From the NCBI GenBank assembly GCA_034435835.1, contig DAOTWF010000035.1, forward strand, positions 14,684 through 78,683: a stretch of DNA of 64,000 bases, read 5' to 3'. The notes under the pieces are model-generated. The model saw only the letters and a program-made list of their open reading frames with translations, was not told the origin of the DNA and made no database searches. How positions within the stretch are numbered: position 1 is the first letter of the stretch; each line of letters begins with the position of its first letter. The position numbers were made by a program, and so were the translations under genes. Shown one piece after another: positions 15,519-24,715 of the stretch. The DNA comes from CALJTV01 sp034435835. Lineage in GTDB: Bacteria > Chloroflexota > Dehalococcoidia > GIF9 > UBA5629.

Positions 15519-16256
15519 ATGAGCATAGAAAACATCACCATAATCGGACGTACCGCACTGGGCGATGAACTGGCACAGATACTAGCCAAGAACGGATTCA
15601 AGGTATTTGTCACTGACCTGGGTGAAGACTATTTAGGTAAGATAAGCACGTCAGAACTTGTCCTCGAGTTTCTCCCTGATGACCTCGAGCTAAAAAGCAA
15701 AGTGCTGCGTGATTGTGACACAAAATGTCAGGAAAAAACAATCCTGGCAACGACAACCGCCAACCCATGGATAACGCGCCTGGCACGTCAGACTGCAAGG
15801 CCGGACAGGTTCGTCGGAATCAACCTCACCAAGAACCCTGTCCAGGATAAACTACTGGCTCAGATAGTAAAAGGACTACAGACTTCGGTTGGGACAGTCG
15901 AAGCCTGTAATGAATTATTGCGCAAAACAGGTATAACGCCGGTAAAACTGGAAGAGAGCCCGGGTTTTATCATCGACAGGGTGATGGCTTCCATAGTGAA
16001 TGAAGCAGCTTTGATGTACTCTGCAAAACTGGCAACCATTGAAGACATCGATAGAATGGTGAAGTTATGCGCCAACTGGCCCCTCGGCCCCTTCGAGTTT
16101 GCCGACATTGTGGGTATTGACAGCTTGGTCAAGGTTCTGGAAACGCTTCACCAGCAGCTTGGGCCCAAATACCAGCCCTGCCCCCTGCTCCGAAAAATGG
16201 TCGATGCCGGCTGGCTGGGCAAGAAAACAGGGCGCGGTTTCTACACCTACACCTGA
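15519..16256 (+). CDS. 3-hydroxyacyl-CoA dehydrogenase-like protein, catalytic site degraded
   Basis: 245 residues aligning end to end with the downstream dehydrogenase. The nucleotide-binding loop reads IGRTALGDELAQIL where the intact gene has GAGVMGHGIAQV, so the GxGxxG pattern is damaged. The catalytic-His segment reads FVGINLTKNPV where the neighbour has FIGMHWFNPPQ, so His is replaced by Asn. The C-terminal domain is well kept (ESPGFIIDRVMASIVNEA, WPLGPFEFADIVGID, GWLGKKTGRGFYTY). It is probably a non-catalytic or altered-function partner. ATG at 15519 follows AGGAG; the frame extends 10 codons further upstream. Confidence 0.82.
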   Translation: MSIENITIIGRTALGDELAQILAKNGFKVFVTDLGEDYLGKISTSELVLEFLPDDLELKSKVLRDCDTKCQEKTILATTTANPWITRLARQTARPDRFVGINLTKNPVQDKLLAQIVKGLQTSVGTVEACNELLRKTGITPVKLEESPGFIIDRVMASIVNEAALMYSAKLATIEDIDRMVKLCANWPLGPFEFADIVGIDSLVKVLETLHQQLGPKYQPCPLLRKMVDAGWLGKKTGRGFYTYT

Positions 16257-16299
16257 AAGGACATACGACAACATTAGTAGTTATAACTGGAGGTAAGCC

Positions 16300-17169
16300 A
16301 TGGAGATAAGAAAAATTTGTGTCCTCGGGGCCGGTGTTATGGGGCACGGGATTGCTCAGGTATGCAGTCAGGCCGGCTACAAGGTCAACCTCAGCGACAT
16401 CAAAGACGAACTGGTCGAGGCTGGTATAGCCAGGATAAAAAAGTTCCTCAGTGGGAGCGTGGAACGCCAGAAGATGACACAGGCTGAAGCGGATGCCGTG
16501 CTCGCACGAATAGAAGGGACAACAGACCTGACCAAAGCGGTAAGCGATGCTGACCTTGTCATCGAGGCCATCGTTGAAGACATTGACATCAAGAAGCAGC
16601 TATTCAGAGAGATTGACGAAATATGCCCCAAGGAGACCATCTTTGCCTCAAACACCTCTGCCCAGTCCATTACCGAGATGGCTATAGCAACAAAGCGTCC
16701 TGAGAAGTTCATAGGTATGCACTGGTTCAATCCCCCGCAGCTCATGCAAGGGATTGAGGTGGTCGTCCACGAACGTGTGTCTGAGGATACTGTGAAGACG
16801 ATAACGGAGCTCTGTCACAAACTTGGCAAAGTCCCTGGAATTTGTAAGGACTCCACGGGTTTTATAGTCAACAGGCTCCTCCAGATATGGTATAACGAAG
16901 GCTTGAATATGTATGATGAGGGCATTGCTGAGCCCCGGGACATAGATACAGCCTATCGGGAAGGCTGTGGCTTCAGGATGGGCCCGTTTGAACTGCGTGA
17001 TATGGTAGGGCTGGACACCGGGCTGGCGATCACCCTGACACACTATCGGGAATACATGAGGGATCAGTTCAAACCGCCAAGGTGCCTGGTTATGAAGGTA
17101 AGAGCCGGAGAACTGGGCAGAAAGACAGGCCGTGGTTTCTATGACTACACGGGAAATCCTGAACAGTGA
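16300..17169 (+). CDS. 3-hydroxybutyryl/3-hydroxyacyl-CoA dehydrogenase
   Basis: NAD-dependent oxidoreductase of beta-oxidation or its reversal. The 289-residue protein has an intact Rossmann motif (LGAGVMGHGIAQVCSQAGY), the conserved NTSAQSI, catalytic His in GMHWFNPPQLMQ, and the C-terminal dimerisation domain with KDSTGFIVNRLLQIWYNEG and GPFELRDMVGLD. Length matches the bacterial short 3HCDH (Hbd) family. GGAGG precedes the ATG. It follows its degraded paralogue by 43 bp, so both are likely coexpressed and could form a mixed dimer. Confidence 0.94.
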   Translation: MEIRKICVLGAGVMGHGIAQVCSQAGYKVNLSDIKDELVEAGIARIKKFLSGSVERQKMTQAEADAVLARIEGTTDLTKAVSDADLVIEAIVEDIDIKKQLFREIDEICPKETIFASNTSAQSITEMAIATKRPEKFIGMHWFNPPQLMQGIEVVVHERVSEDTVKTITELCHKLGKVPGICKDSTGFIVNRLLQIWYNEGLNMYDEGIAEPRDIDTAYREGCGFRMGPFELRDMVGLDTGLAITLTHYREYMRDQFKPPRCLVMKVRAGELGRKTGRGFYDYTGNPEQ

Positions 17170-17173
17170 AACA

Positions 17174-17195
17174 AGGCGGGGCTTGCAGCCCGCCT
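17174..17195. terminator. GC-rich hairpin between convergent genes
   Basis: AGGCGGG (17174-17180) pairs with CCCGCCT (17189-17195) around an 8-base loop. There is no T-run, so stopping activity is uncertain, but its place just after one gene and just before the end of the convergent thiolase suits a bidirectional stop. Confidence 0.4.
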
Positions 17196-17219
17196 CTAAT
17201 CACTGCGTCTAGAGTCCGC

Positions 17220-18404
17220 CTACCCCAGCTCCCTTCCCAGTATAGCCACGGCGCTCACCTGTGGTGGACCGCCGAAGGTATGTGATAGCCCCAACCGCAC
17301 ATCTTTGAGCTGCCGCTCCGGAGACTGGGCTTTGCCCTGTATCTGCTTGTAGACCTCATAGGTCATCCGTAAGCCGCTGGCGCCCACCGGGTGCCCGAAA
17401 CACTTCAGCCCGCCATCAGCATTGACCGGCAGCCCACCTGTCAGCTCGAAGAATCCGGCATCTATGTCCTCCTTAGCCTTACCACGAGGACAAAAGCCGA
17501 AGTTTTCATAGATTATCAGCTCAGTGATGGTAAAGCAATCGTGAACTTCAGCGATGTCAAGTTCCTCCCTTGGGTTTTTTATCCCCGCCTGTTCGTAAGC
17601 CTGCCGTGATGAATTGATAAGCGCATCCCAGGTCAGCCAGTCAAATCCGGGGCGGGTATGTGGCAGGAGTGGGTCAAAAGACTGCCCCAGACCTTTTATG
17701 TACACAGGATCCTTTCTGAAGTTTTTGGCTATCTTCGCCGGAACCAGGATAGCAGCGGCAGCACCATCGCTATTGCCGCAGCAGTCGAAGAGCCCCAGGG
17801 GCCAGGCAATTATCGGTGCATTAAGAACCTGCTCCAGCGTTATCTTGTTGCGGAAGTGGGCTTTAGGACACATGCTGCCATTGTAATGGTTTTTCACCGC
17901 TATCTTACCGATTATTCTCTTACCCTCCTCCGGGCTCAAGTTGTAGGTATAGAAATACCTGGTGGCGATGAGGGAAAAACTTCCCGGCGAGGTGCGCCTT
18001 GCCTCAAGCACCGGTCCCATGCCTCTACCAGTACCCAGCCCGGGGAAACCGGTATCCTTTAGCTTCTCCACCCCCAGCGCCAGCACTATATCGTACATGC
18101 CTGAAGCTACACCGAAGCAGGCGTTTCTCAGAGCTTCGTGTCCCGTAATGCACCAGTTCTCCACTCTGGTCATCGGGATACGTAGCTTGAGCGGATTGAT
18201 TGCGTGGGTGGCGCCTATACCCGTGGTAGGGGCAGTGACTGTGCCAAACCATCCTGCCTGAATATCACCGGGGTCGATGCCGGCATCCTCAAAAGCCTCG
18301 AATGCGGCTTCAATGGTCAGGTCATCGAGTCCCGTATCCCAGCGCTCGCCAAACTTAGTGCATCCCATACCTATAATGGCGACTTTGTCCTTTATACTCT
18401 CCAT
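17220..18404 (-). CDS. Thiolase of the SCP-x / acetyl-CoA acetyltransferase-like group
   Basis: 394-residue thiolase-fold enzyme. Catalytic residues are visible: the nucleophilic Cys in ENWCITGHEALRNA near residue 84, His in IAEVHDCFT near 292, and His in CFGHPVGASGLRM near 340. This form, with GHPxGA and without the classical second-Cys GGGMG motif, is that of SCP-x and of thiolases that work with a DUF35 zinc/OB protein. The gene lies 21 bp downstream of an HMG-CoA-synthase-like/DUF35 fusion, which strongly suggests a thiolase/DUF35/HMGS-type complex. Its substrate is unknown. Confidence 0.9.
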   Translation of the reverse strand: MESIKDKVAIIGMGCTKFGERWDTGLDDLTIEAAFEAFEDAGIDPGDIQAGWFGTVTAPTTGIGATHAINPLKLRIPMTRVENWCITGHEALRNACFGVASGMYDIVLALGVEKLKDTGFPGLGTGRGMGPVLEARRTSPGSFSLIATRYFYTYNLSPEEGKRIIGKIAVKNHYNGSMCPKAHFRNKITLEQVLNAPIIAWPLGLFDCCGNSDGAAAAILVPAKIAKNFRKDPVYIKGLGQSFDPLLPHTRPGFDWLTWDALINSSRQAYEQAGIKNPREELDIAEVHDCFTITELIIYENFGFCPRGKAKEDIDAGFFELTGGLPVNADGGLKCFGHPVGASGLRMTYEVYKQIQGKAQSPERQLKDVRLGLSHTFGGPPQVSAVAILGRELG

Positions 18405-18425
18405 TTTTGTTCCTCCATGCCATTG

Positions 18426-19853
18426 CTATCTTACCGGTCGGCATTTCCAGAAGTAGTTATACATCCCAGCGCCCTCGTACATTCTGCGGAAGGTCATCTC
18501 CACAGACATGCCGATCTTTATCTCGCTGGGGTCACAGTCTGTCATTATGCTGTAGATCCTGGTCTTACCCAGCTCAGACTCTATTACAATATGTGGCACC
18601 ATCGGGTCATCGCTCCTGCCCGCCAGCGCGTCCAGTGAAAAAGTATAGACTGTCCCCTTCTTATCAGAAAGCCTTACCTCCTCGTAATTGTCCTTGGAGT
18701 GGCATCCGTAGCACACCCGCTGGATAGGGAAGGTTACCAGACCGCAGTTCTTGCAGCGGCTGCCATGGAAGCGGATAGCCCAATTGCGCTCCCGCCAGCT
18801 AGCACTGGAAGACGGGAACAATCTGAAAGGCTCGCCAGGCTGAGGCTCCACCAGCCCACGGTAACTGAGATAGCGCTCATAGCTTGGCAGCGACCGCTTG
18901 GAGCCAAGGAAACCCTTGACACCACGCCGTTTCCCTTTAGTTTTTTCCACAGCTTCAGTGACCTTTATCAGAAAAGCGTCGCTGCCATCCCCATAGCTTG
19001 CCAGCAGAAAGGTCTCCCCACCCTTAGCCTCCTCAAAGGCTGCTGCCAGCATTATCAGGGTATGGGCTGAACCACAGACTCCCAGATTGCTCATAAGCAG
19101 ATCCTGAAGCTGTGTCTTCACATCCAGCCCTATCTGCCTGGCAAGAGTCTGCTGAGCCCTCAGGTTAGGGGCGTAGAATATAGCCTTGCTCACCGAGTCA
19201 GCCTTCAGGTCCTGCCTCTGCATCAACCTGCCGATTGCTTTGGACATGTTCTCCAGATAGCCATGCTCAATGGTAAACCGGTCCTCCCATGACTGTACGA
19301 AGATGTCCTTGTCCAGCCGCCAGACATCATACATGTCGTTCGAAATAGAGTAGCTCGCCTCAACCGTGGCAATAAGGTTACCGCCCCTGCTCACCAGCAG
19401 GGCTGCTGCACCATCGCCGAAGTTCTGTTCGTAGTCAGAGCGCGGATAAGCCAGACGACAATCAGAAGCAACCACCACCACGTTCTCGGCAGAGCCGCTG
19501 TTTACCGCATCCAGCGCAGCACGCAGGGCAGCAGTACCGGCACGGAGGCTGTTGCCAAAGTCCATGGTTATGATGTCCGTCCTCAAATCAGCAGCCGCTG
19601 CCACCAATGCAGCACACTGCTTTTCTTTAAAAGGAGCAGTGGTAGAGGCGAAATAGAGCCCGTCCACAATACTTCGATCCATATCGCCGAGACAGTCCAG
19701 CACCGCTTCCACCGCCATGGTCACGGTATCCTCATCGTTATTGGCTACGCTCCGCTCTCCGCCCAGCGACGCCCGCCCCCAGCCAGCAGCAATGACATCG
19801 CGGCTTAACCGCCACAGGGGAATATAAGCACCGTACGAAGTTATTCCATACAT
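18426..19853 (-). CDS. HMG-CoA synthase-like domain fused to DUF35 zinc-ribbon/OB domain
   Basis: 475 residues. Residues 1-300 are a condensing-enzyme fold of the HMG-CoA synthase family (MYGITSYGAYIPLWRL, LYFASTTAPFKEKQ, then AGTAALRAAL). The C-terminal part (about 350-475) is a DUF35 protein: a rubredoxin-like zinc knuckle CKNCGLVTFPIQRVCYGC followed by an OB fold (KKGTVYTFSLDAL). In archaea these parts are separate subunits of a thiolase-DUF35-HMGS complex; here they are fused. The catalytic Cys of HMG-CoA synthases, expected just before AGTAA, is not present: the stretch reads FGNSLRAGTAA. It may be non-catalytic or act on another chemistry. First gene of a two-gene unit with the thiolase. 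Confidence 0.85.
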   Translation of the reverse strand: MYGITSYGAYIPLWRLSRDVIAAGWGRASLGGERSVANNDEDTVTMAVEAVLDCLGDMDRSIVDGLYFASTTAPFKEKQCAALVAAAADLRTDIITMDFGNSLRAGTAALRAALDAVNSGSAENVVVVASDCRLAYPRSDYEQNFGDGAAALLVSRGGNLIATVEASYSISNDMYDVWRLDKDIFVQSWEDRFTIEHGYLENMSKAIGRLMQRQDLKADSVSKAIFYAPNLRAQQTLARQIGLDVKTQLQDLLMSNLGVCGSAHTLIMLAAAFEEAKGGETFLLASYGDGSDAFLIKVTEAVEKTKGKRRGVKGFLGSKRSLPSYERYLSYRGLVEPQPGEPFRLFPSSSASWRERNWAIRFHGSRCKNCGLVTFPIQRVCYGCHSKDNYEEVRLSDKKGTVYTFSLDALAGRSDDPMVPHIVIESELGKTRIYSIMTDCDPSEIKIGMSVEMTFRRMYEGAGMYNYFWKCRPVR

Positions 19854-20015
19854 AACAGCCCTCCGCTAAAAATACATGGAGACCGATCACGGGCTCTTCG
19901 CATCGAGCCCACTAATTATATCATACAGCGCAGACTAATCGCCGCCTTTCTACAACTCGAAAACAAAAGGATGAGACTGGGCCTGTGGCTGACACGATCT
20001 GCTAGATGTCCCAAC

Positions 20016-21239
20016 TCACTTACCAGGATCCAGATAATAGTTGAGCTGGTCATTAATGATGTCCCTCAGGGAATGCTCCACCCTGAAACCAAGTTCTCTG
20101 ATCTTGGTAGTGTCCGACAGCAGCACAGGCACCTCAGCAGGTCTGAACCTTTCACTGTCGAACTGGACTACTACCCTGCCCTTGTCTGTTTCCACTACAA
20201 TGCCCCCATCGGCAAGGTCGAAAGAGAGCGCACCCTCCAGCATCAGCCTGTCCACCCTGGTCTTTTCAAACAACAGGCCAAACGCCGGCGCCCTGTCTAT
20301 CTCCGTGGGCGCTTCCAGCCTCTTCTGCCCCTGCAGGCTTTGCAAACTGTGAACCTCATAGCCAGCGCATTCCAGGCTCAGTAGCAGGTAACTGAGCACC
20401 GAGTTAGCCCGCTGTGACCCCTGGACATATACTTCCCCGGGCTTACCCTTCTCTGCCAGAAGACAATAGCCGTTAACTATATCGTCAACATGCGACCAGT
20501 CTCGGAAGGCGTTCACATTGCCTATCACCATCCTGTCTATCTCCCCCCTCCTCAACCTCATCACCTGGCTGGTAATAGCCGAGGTGACGAACATCCTGCC
20601 CCTGCCAGCGCCCTCATGGTTGAACGCCCTTGATACCACCGCCTTCAAGCCATAAGCACTGTGATAGTTCCGCATCGCATATTCTGCCGAGACCTTCGAG
20701 ACAGCATACGGTGACATCGGCCGCAATGGGTTCAGTTCGTTTATTGGAAGCTCCGGGATACGCTCCGGCTCCGGGAAGACTGTCCCGTACCTCTCCAGCG
20801 CCTCCTCATACTGGCGTCGTGAAGCGATAGCCAGACCGTATTCTTCGCTGCTGCCGGCGAATACTATAATGGGGTCAAGCCCCTTAGAACGTATTGCTTC
20901 CAGCACGTTCACCGTGCCCAAAAAATTTATGTCTATGGTCTCCCAAGGGTGGGAAAACGACCTGGGGACAAATGATTGTGCCGCGAAGTGGAACACCACC
21001 TGTGGCTTGGAGGCATCCAGAGCAAAAGCCAGGCTGGAAATATCGCGCACATCGCCCTCTAGTAGTTCTATCTCCTTCTCGATGCCGAGATGCTCTAAAT
21101 TCCGTGAGATGCCACCGTCAGCCCGCCTCCTCACCAGCCCGTACACCTTCGCCTTCTGTTGCAGCAGATGTTTGGCAAGGTGCGAGCCGACGAACCCGCT
21201 TACACCGGTTATAAACACCATCTTCCTGTCCCAGAACAT
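20016..21239 (-). CDS. NAD-dependent epimerase/dehydratase, GDP-mannose 4,6-dehydratase-like
   Basis: 407-residue extended SDR enzyme. The Rossmann loop is GVSGFVGSHLAKHLL, GDVRD marks the dinucleotide site, AGSSEEYG contains the Ser/Thr of the active site and YAVSKVSAEYAMRNY the catalytic Tyr-x3-Lys. HVDDIVNGYCLL is the conserved C-terminal motif. It resembles GDP-mannose 4,6-dehydratases but has an extra segment of about 60 residues near 300-370 (LFEKTRVDRLML, DKGRVVVQF) before the last helix. Likely makes a deoxysugar nucleotide for surface glycans. It follows the giant surface-protein gene by 18 bp on the same strand. Confidence 0.87.
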   Translation of the reverse strand: MFWDRKMVFITGVSGFVGSHLAKHLLQQKAKVYGLVRRRADGGISRNLEHLGIEKEIELLEGDVRDISSLAFALDASKPQVVFHFAAQSFVPRSFSHPWETIDINFLGTVNVLEAIRSKGLDPIIVFAGSSEEYGLAIASRRQYEEALERYGTVFPEPERIPELPINELNPLRPMSPYAVSKVSAEYAMRNYHSAYGLKAVVSRAFNHEGAGRGRMFVTSAITSQVMRLRRGEIDRMVIGNVNAFRDWSHVDDIVNGYCLLAEKGKPGEVYVQGSQRANSVLSYLLLSLECAGYEVHSLQSLQGQKRLEAPTEIDRAPAFGLLFEKTRVDRLMLEGALSFDLADGGIVVETDKGRVVVQFDSERFRPAEVPVLLSDTTKIRELGFRVEHSLRDIINDQLNYYLDPGK

Positions 21240-21257
21240 GACAGCCTCCTGCCAAAT

Positions 21258-24200
21258 TTACTTTATCCACGGTACTCTTTCCTCCACGTCTTGCTCGTCC
21301 TTCCTCTGACCGAACCTCGCCCTGATGAATACCATCACCACCGCTGCCAGAATCGTATACACTGCTATGCCCGCCCAGGTCAAGACACCCACCGGCTCCC
21401 TTGGTTTTGGCATTGGCTCAACCTCAGCCTTAGCCACAATAAAGCTGGCTACGGCACTGGGCTCGGTGATAAACGGCTCCACTCCCCTTACCTGCCAGAA
21501 ATAGGTCGTCCCGGGGCTGAGCTCGCCATCGTATTTGAAGGCGGTGTCAGCCACCTTCTTCTTTACCAGCACCCGTTTTAGCTCCGGGTCCCTAGCCAGG
21601 ATAAACTCATATTTAGTCACCTCTGGCAGTGGAGCCCAGGAAAAAGCCGGCGACAACACCACATTCTCGGCACCACTTGCCGGGCTGCGCAACACCGGAC
21701 CCAGGTACCTGCTGTGCACCGGCACGCCTACCTTGGTGGTAAAGTACATGGTCGCTGACCAGGGACTGCGTACCACCTCACCCGTGGTAGCTCGCCGCGC
21801 CCTAACTCGCCAGTAGTACTCATGCCCGCACTCCAGTGTCCCCGGCAAGGCTATTTCAGAGGCGGGCACCGCTATTAAGCCTCCAGCAGGATAGTATGCG
21901 GCTGGCGAGGTCTGGTCCACCGGAGTAACATTTTCGCTCAGTACACGGGTGGTGAACTCTCTATCCTTGGCTATCTGCATCTCGTAAACGCTGGCATAGT
22001 CTAGCTGCCGCCAGCGGAAATTTATCTCCCTCGCCAGACCGCGTACCGGATCACAGGGGAGCACATCGCCGCTGGCAGGCAGTATTGTCCACGGTCCAAC
22101 TTTGGCAAATATGTCAGTATATACCCACAGGCATCCCCGCTGGGCGCCCCAGTTATAATCGCGGTTATCGATCGCCCACAGCCAGTTGTACTTGTTGGAA
22201 GATATCTTCAGCGAACTCGGCTCGCAGGTGAAGGTGACCATGCCTGTGCCAGGTAACCCTTCGATAAGGTAGTCCCATTCAGGCGGTGGCGGCACGGGGG
22301 CACGCGCAAACAATGTGCGGTCAGCGCCACCTTGATAGTCGCCGGGAATATCGATAAGCTCGTCTTTTGCCCATGTCCCATACAGGACATTGTTCCGCAT
22401 CACCAAACCATGGAAGGCGGAGTTCGGTGGACCCAACTCCTCCCAGTCCTTACTCTTCCCCATGACCCAGCGGTAGATTTTACCAGCAGTGTTGCTGCTG
22501 TCGTGGCTGGCAGCATATATTGTCCTGTTACCTTCAAATCTGTCATCGGTGACGACATGCACATTCCCCTCAACAGGCACAGGCTTCCGCTCCTCCAGCG
22601 CCGGTTGGAACTTCACCACCGCCCGGGCAAAATCAACATAAGCCATCCTCCCATAGCCATCGGGGGGACCTGCCTCCCCGACTATCACCCAGTCTTCGTT
22701 TGGCTCCCTCTCCTCTAACCTATAGAGAGGCACAGCAATGGTGTGGTTGCGAGGAAAATCGGTATACACCTTTTTCACTGTCTGCTGGTTAGTGCCAGCC
22801 TTATCATATTGGTACACCGCGGTGCTCGAGAGAACATAGAGCGTCCGGTCACGCGCCACTGCCAGGTCAACGATGTCCATATCAGAGTCACCGGGGATGA
22901 CCGTCCATGTCTGCCCTTCGTCACCAGAATAGCCCACATCCCTCCATCCCACCTCGCCATAGATGACCACCTGACTCCGCACCTTATCCTCGTGATGCGG
23001 CTGCCTAACCCTCAGCAGTATCCCTTTGTCGGCATTGTGGCTCGGCAGCCACATCACCCGTTCCCACCTCCACCCTAGCGGCGGACCGGTGCTACGCCAG
23101 ATGCTGTAGGACGAATTGCCGCTCTGAGAAGCCAGGTACAGTATTTCATAGTCGGTGATTGCCTCCTCCCCGGGCTTCGGCTCGGGCACGTTAAGCGCCG
23201 CCACATCACAGAGCTTTTGCATGTTGCTGTCTATCAGGCTGAACTGCGTCCAGTGCTCAGCAAGCTTTGAAATAAGCTGTTTGTCCGTCATACGTACCTG
23301 CATTTCATACCACTCCGAGCATGGACTCACCGAAAAGGCGGACTCATCGCCCGGAGGTGCCGTAGTGATCATCGCTCCAGGCCATCTGTTCGGGTGGGCG
23401 ACATCCGTTCCACCGAGGCTCAGTCGAGCCGAGCTGGTGCCGCAGTAAGCCCGGGTGCCGTCAGGGTGCCATTCAACGATGGCATTGGCATAATCAGTGC
23501 CAAAGCCACCGGTAGGCGAGCCATAATCCGGCTGCGATGGCCGCCACCGGGGGCTATAATAGGTCGAATCAGATGTCCGCCATATTCTAACCCGTCCGGG
23601 GATGTAAGGCACCACCTCACCAACAAGCAGCTCACCATCCTGGTAGTCACCGTAGTAAGCAATGCTGAAGACCCCCTTGCCAGGTGGCGATGCCGGGGGT
23701 GTGATATTAGACACAGAGGTGTTTGTCACCCTGTACACATAGCCAACGTTGTTAGTAGTATTGATACCGATATAATAGCGGCGTCTCGGTGAATCACCGG
23801 TTGTCGTCGCTGCCAGAAAGTCCGACGGCAGCTCCAGGTCGGCAGTTATCACATCGGCGAGCTTGGGGTACTGTGTTTCCCCCGCTCTTCTCAGCAACAC
23901 AGGATAGCCCGTGTAGCCAGCGGCGCGATTCCACGTGGTTGTCTGTGCCACCGTATCCCTTGCTCCCAGATTGATGTACGTGCCAGTGCTTCCCGCCGCC
24001 ACGGCGATGATGCCCCAGTCCGAAGTGTAGCTGGGTGAAAACCTCACCGCCACCACATCGCCGGCACCACTCCCTGTCAGGTTCTGGTTCATCCAAGCTG
24101 ACGCCACCGCCCCCATCTTAAGCACCCACACCTTACCACCCCCACCCCCATTCCTTGTGCCGATGACGATATCCCTGTACTCGCCGTACCTCACCGAAAT

Positions 24201-24704
24201 GTCGAGACACCCGATTAACTCGTTAGCCGCAAGTACAAGCCCGGAATCAAGGGCATCCCAGTTCTGTCCGCCGTCCTTGGAAACAAACACCCTCCTCGGT
24301 CCCGGGGTCGCCGCATTTTCGTCCGTCACCGCCGCCACAATGTTCACATCGTACGGTGCCATGACCGCATTCCAGATACGCACCACACCACCCGCAGCCT
24401 CAAACAGCCTGTCAGAGACCTCCCTTTTCCAGGTCACACCGCCGTCCTCCGACTTATAGAGCACTTTGTTTGGCGTGTCTACCACATAGAAGGTCCTGCC
24501 GTCAGCACCAATCGCCATGGCATTCACCTCAGCACCCGGAACTACCACATTATCTTCCTTACCAGGAGCAGGGGTATCAACGACTGACCAGCTCATCTTG
24601 CTGGGGTCGGCTGACACAGGGGCAACTTCTGCACAAGGAAACAGAACCAGCGCAAATACAATAGCGAAAAGACTACGCACCCAGATGGTCGCTTTCCCCC
24701 CCAT
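21258..24704 (-). CDS. Giant exported protein with BNR/sialidase-like repeats and a C-terminal membrane anchor
   Basis: 1148 residues. An N-terminal signal peptide (basic WVRSL, hydrophobic FAIVFALVLFPCAE, cleavage near SAD) is followed by a long beta-propeller-like region with Asp-box/BNR units such as YKSEDGGVTWKRE, FVSKDGGQNWDAL and YSGDEGQTWTVIP. Residues about 900-1100 form two fibronectin-III-like modules (YEMQIAKDREF, YYWRVRARR; YEFILARDPELKR, TYFWQVRG). The end has one membrane helix (WAGIAVYTILAAVVMVFI) and a charged tail. No catalytic residues are evident. It is probably a wall-displayed or S-layer-like protein. A consensus TATAAT ends 12 bases before the ATG, so the transcript is nearly leaderless. 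Confidence 0.85.
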   Translation of the reverse strand: MGGKATIWVRSLFAIVFALVLFPCAEVAPVSADPSKMSWSVVDTPAPGKEDNVVVPGAEVNAMAIGADGRTFYVVDTPNKVLYKSEDGGVTWKREVSDRLFEAAGGVVRIWNAVMAPYDVNIVAAVTDENAATPGPRRVFVSKDGGQNWDALDSGLVLAANELIGCLDISVRYGEYRDIVIGTRNGGGGGKVWVLKMGAVASAWMNQNLTGSGAGDVVAVRFSPSYTSDWGIIAVAAGSTGTYINLGARDTVAQTTTWNRAAGYTGYPVLLRRAGETQYPKLADVITADLELPSDFLAATTTGDSPRRRYYIGINTTNNVGYVYRVTNTSVSNITPPASPPGKGVFSIAYYGDYQDGELLVGEVVPYIPGRVRIWRTSDSTYYSPRWRPSQPDYGSPTGGFGTDYANAIVEWHPDGTRAYCGTSSARLSLGGTDVAHPNRWPGAMITTAPPGDESAFSVSPCSEWYEMQVRMTDKQLISKLAEHWTQFSLIDSNMQKLCDVAALNVPEPKPGEEAITDYEILYLASQSGNSSYSIWRSTGPPLGWRWERVMWLPSHNADKGILLRVRQPHHEDKVRSQVVIYGEVGWRDVGYSGDEGQTWTVIPGDSDMDIVDLAVARDRTLYVLSSTAVYQYDKAGTNQQTVKKVYTDFPRNHTIAVPLYRLEEREPNEDWVIVGEAGPPDGYGRMAYVDFARAVVKFQPALEERKPVPVEGNVHVVTDDRFEGNRTIYAASHDSSNTAGKIYRWVMGKSKDWEELGPPNSAFHGLVMRNNVLYGTWAKDELIDIPGDYQGGADRTLFARAPVPPPPEWDYLIEGLPGTGMVTFTCEPSSLKISSNKYNWLWAIDNRDYNWGAQRGCLWVYTDIFAKVGPWTILPASGDVLPCDPVRGLAREINFRWRQLDYASVYEMQIAKDREFTTRVLSENVTPVDQTSPAAYYPAGGLIAVPASEIALPGTLECGHEYYWRVRARRATTGEVVRSPWSATMYFTTKVGVPVHSRYLGPVLRSPASGAENVVLSPAFSWAPLPEVTKYEFILARDPELKRVLVKKKVADTAFKYDGELSPGTTYFWQVRGVEPFITEPSAVASFIVAKAEVEPMPKPREPVGVLTWAGIAVYTILAAVVMVFIRARFGQRKDEQDVEERVPWIK

Positions 24705-24715
24705 GGGCTTGTTTT

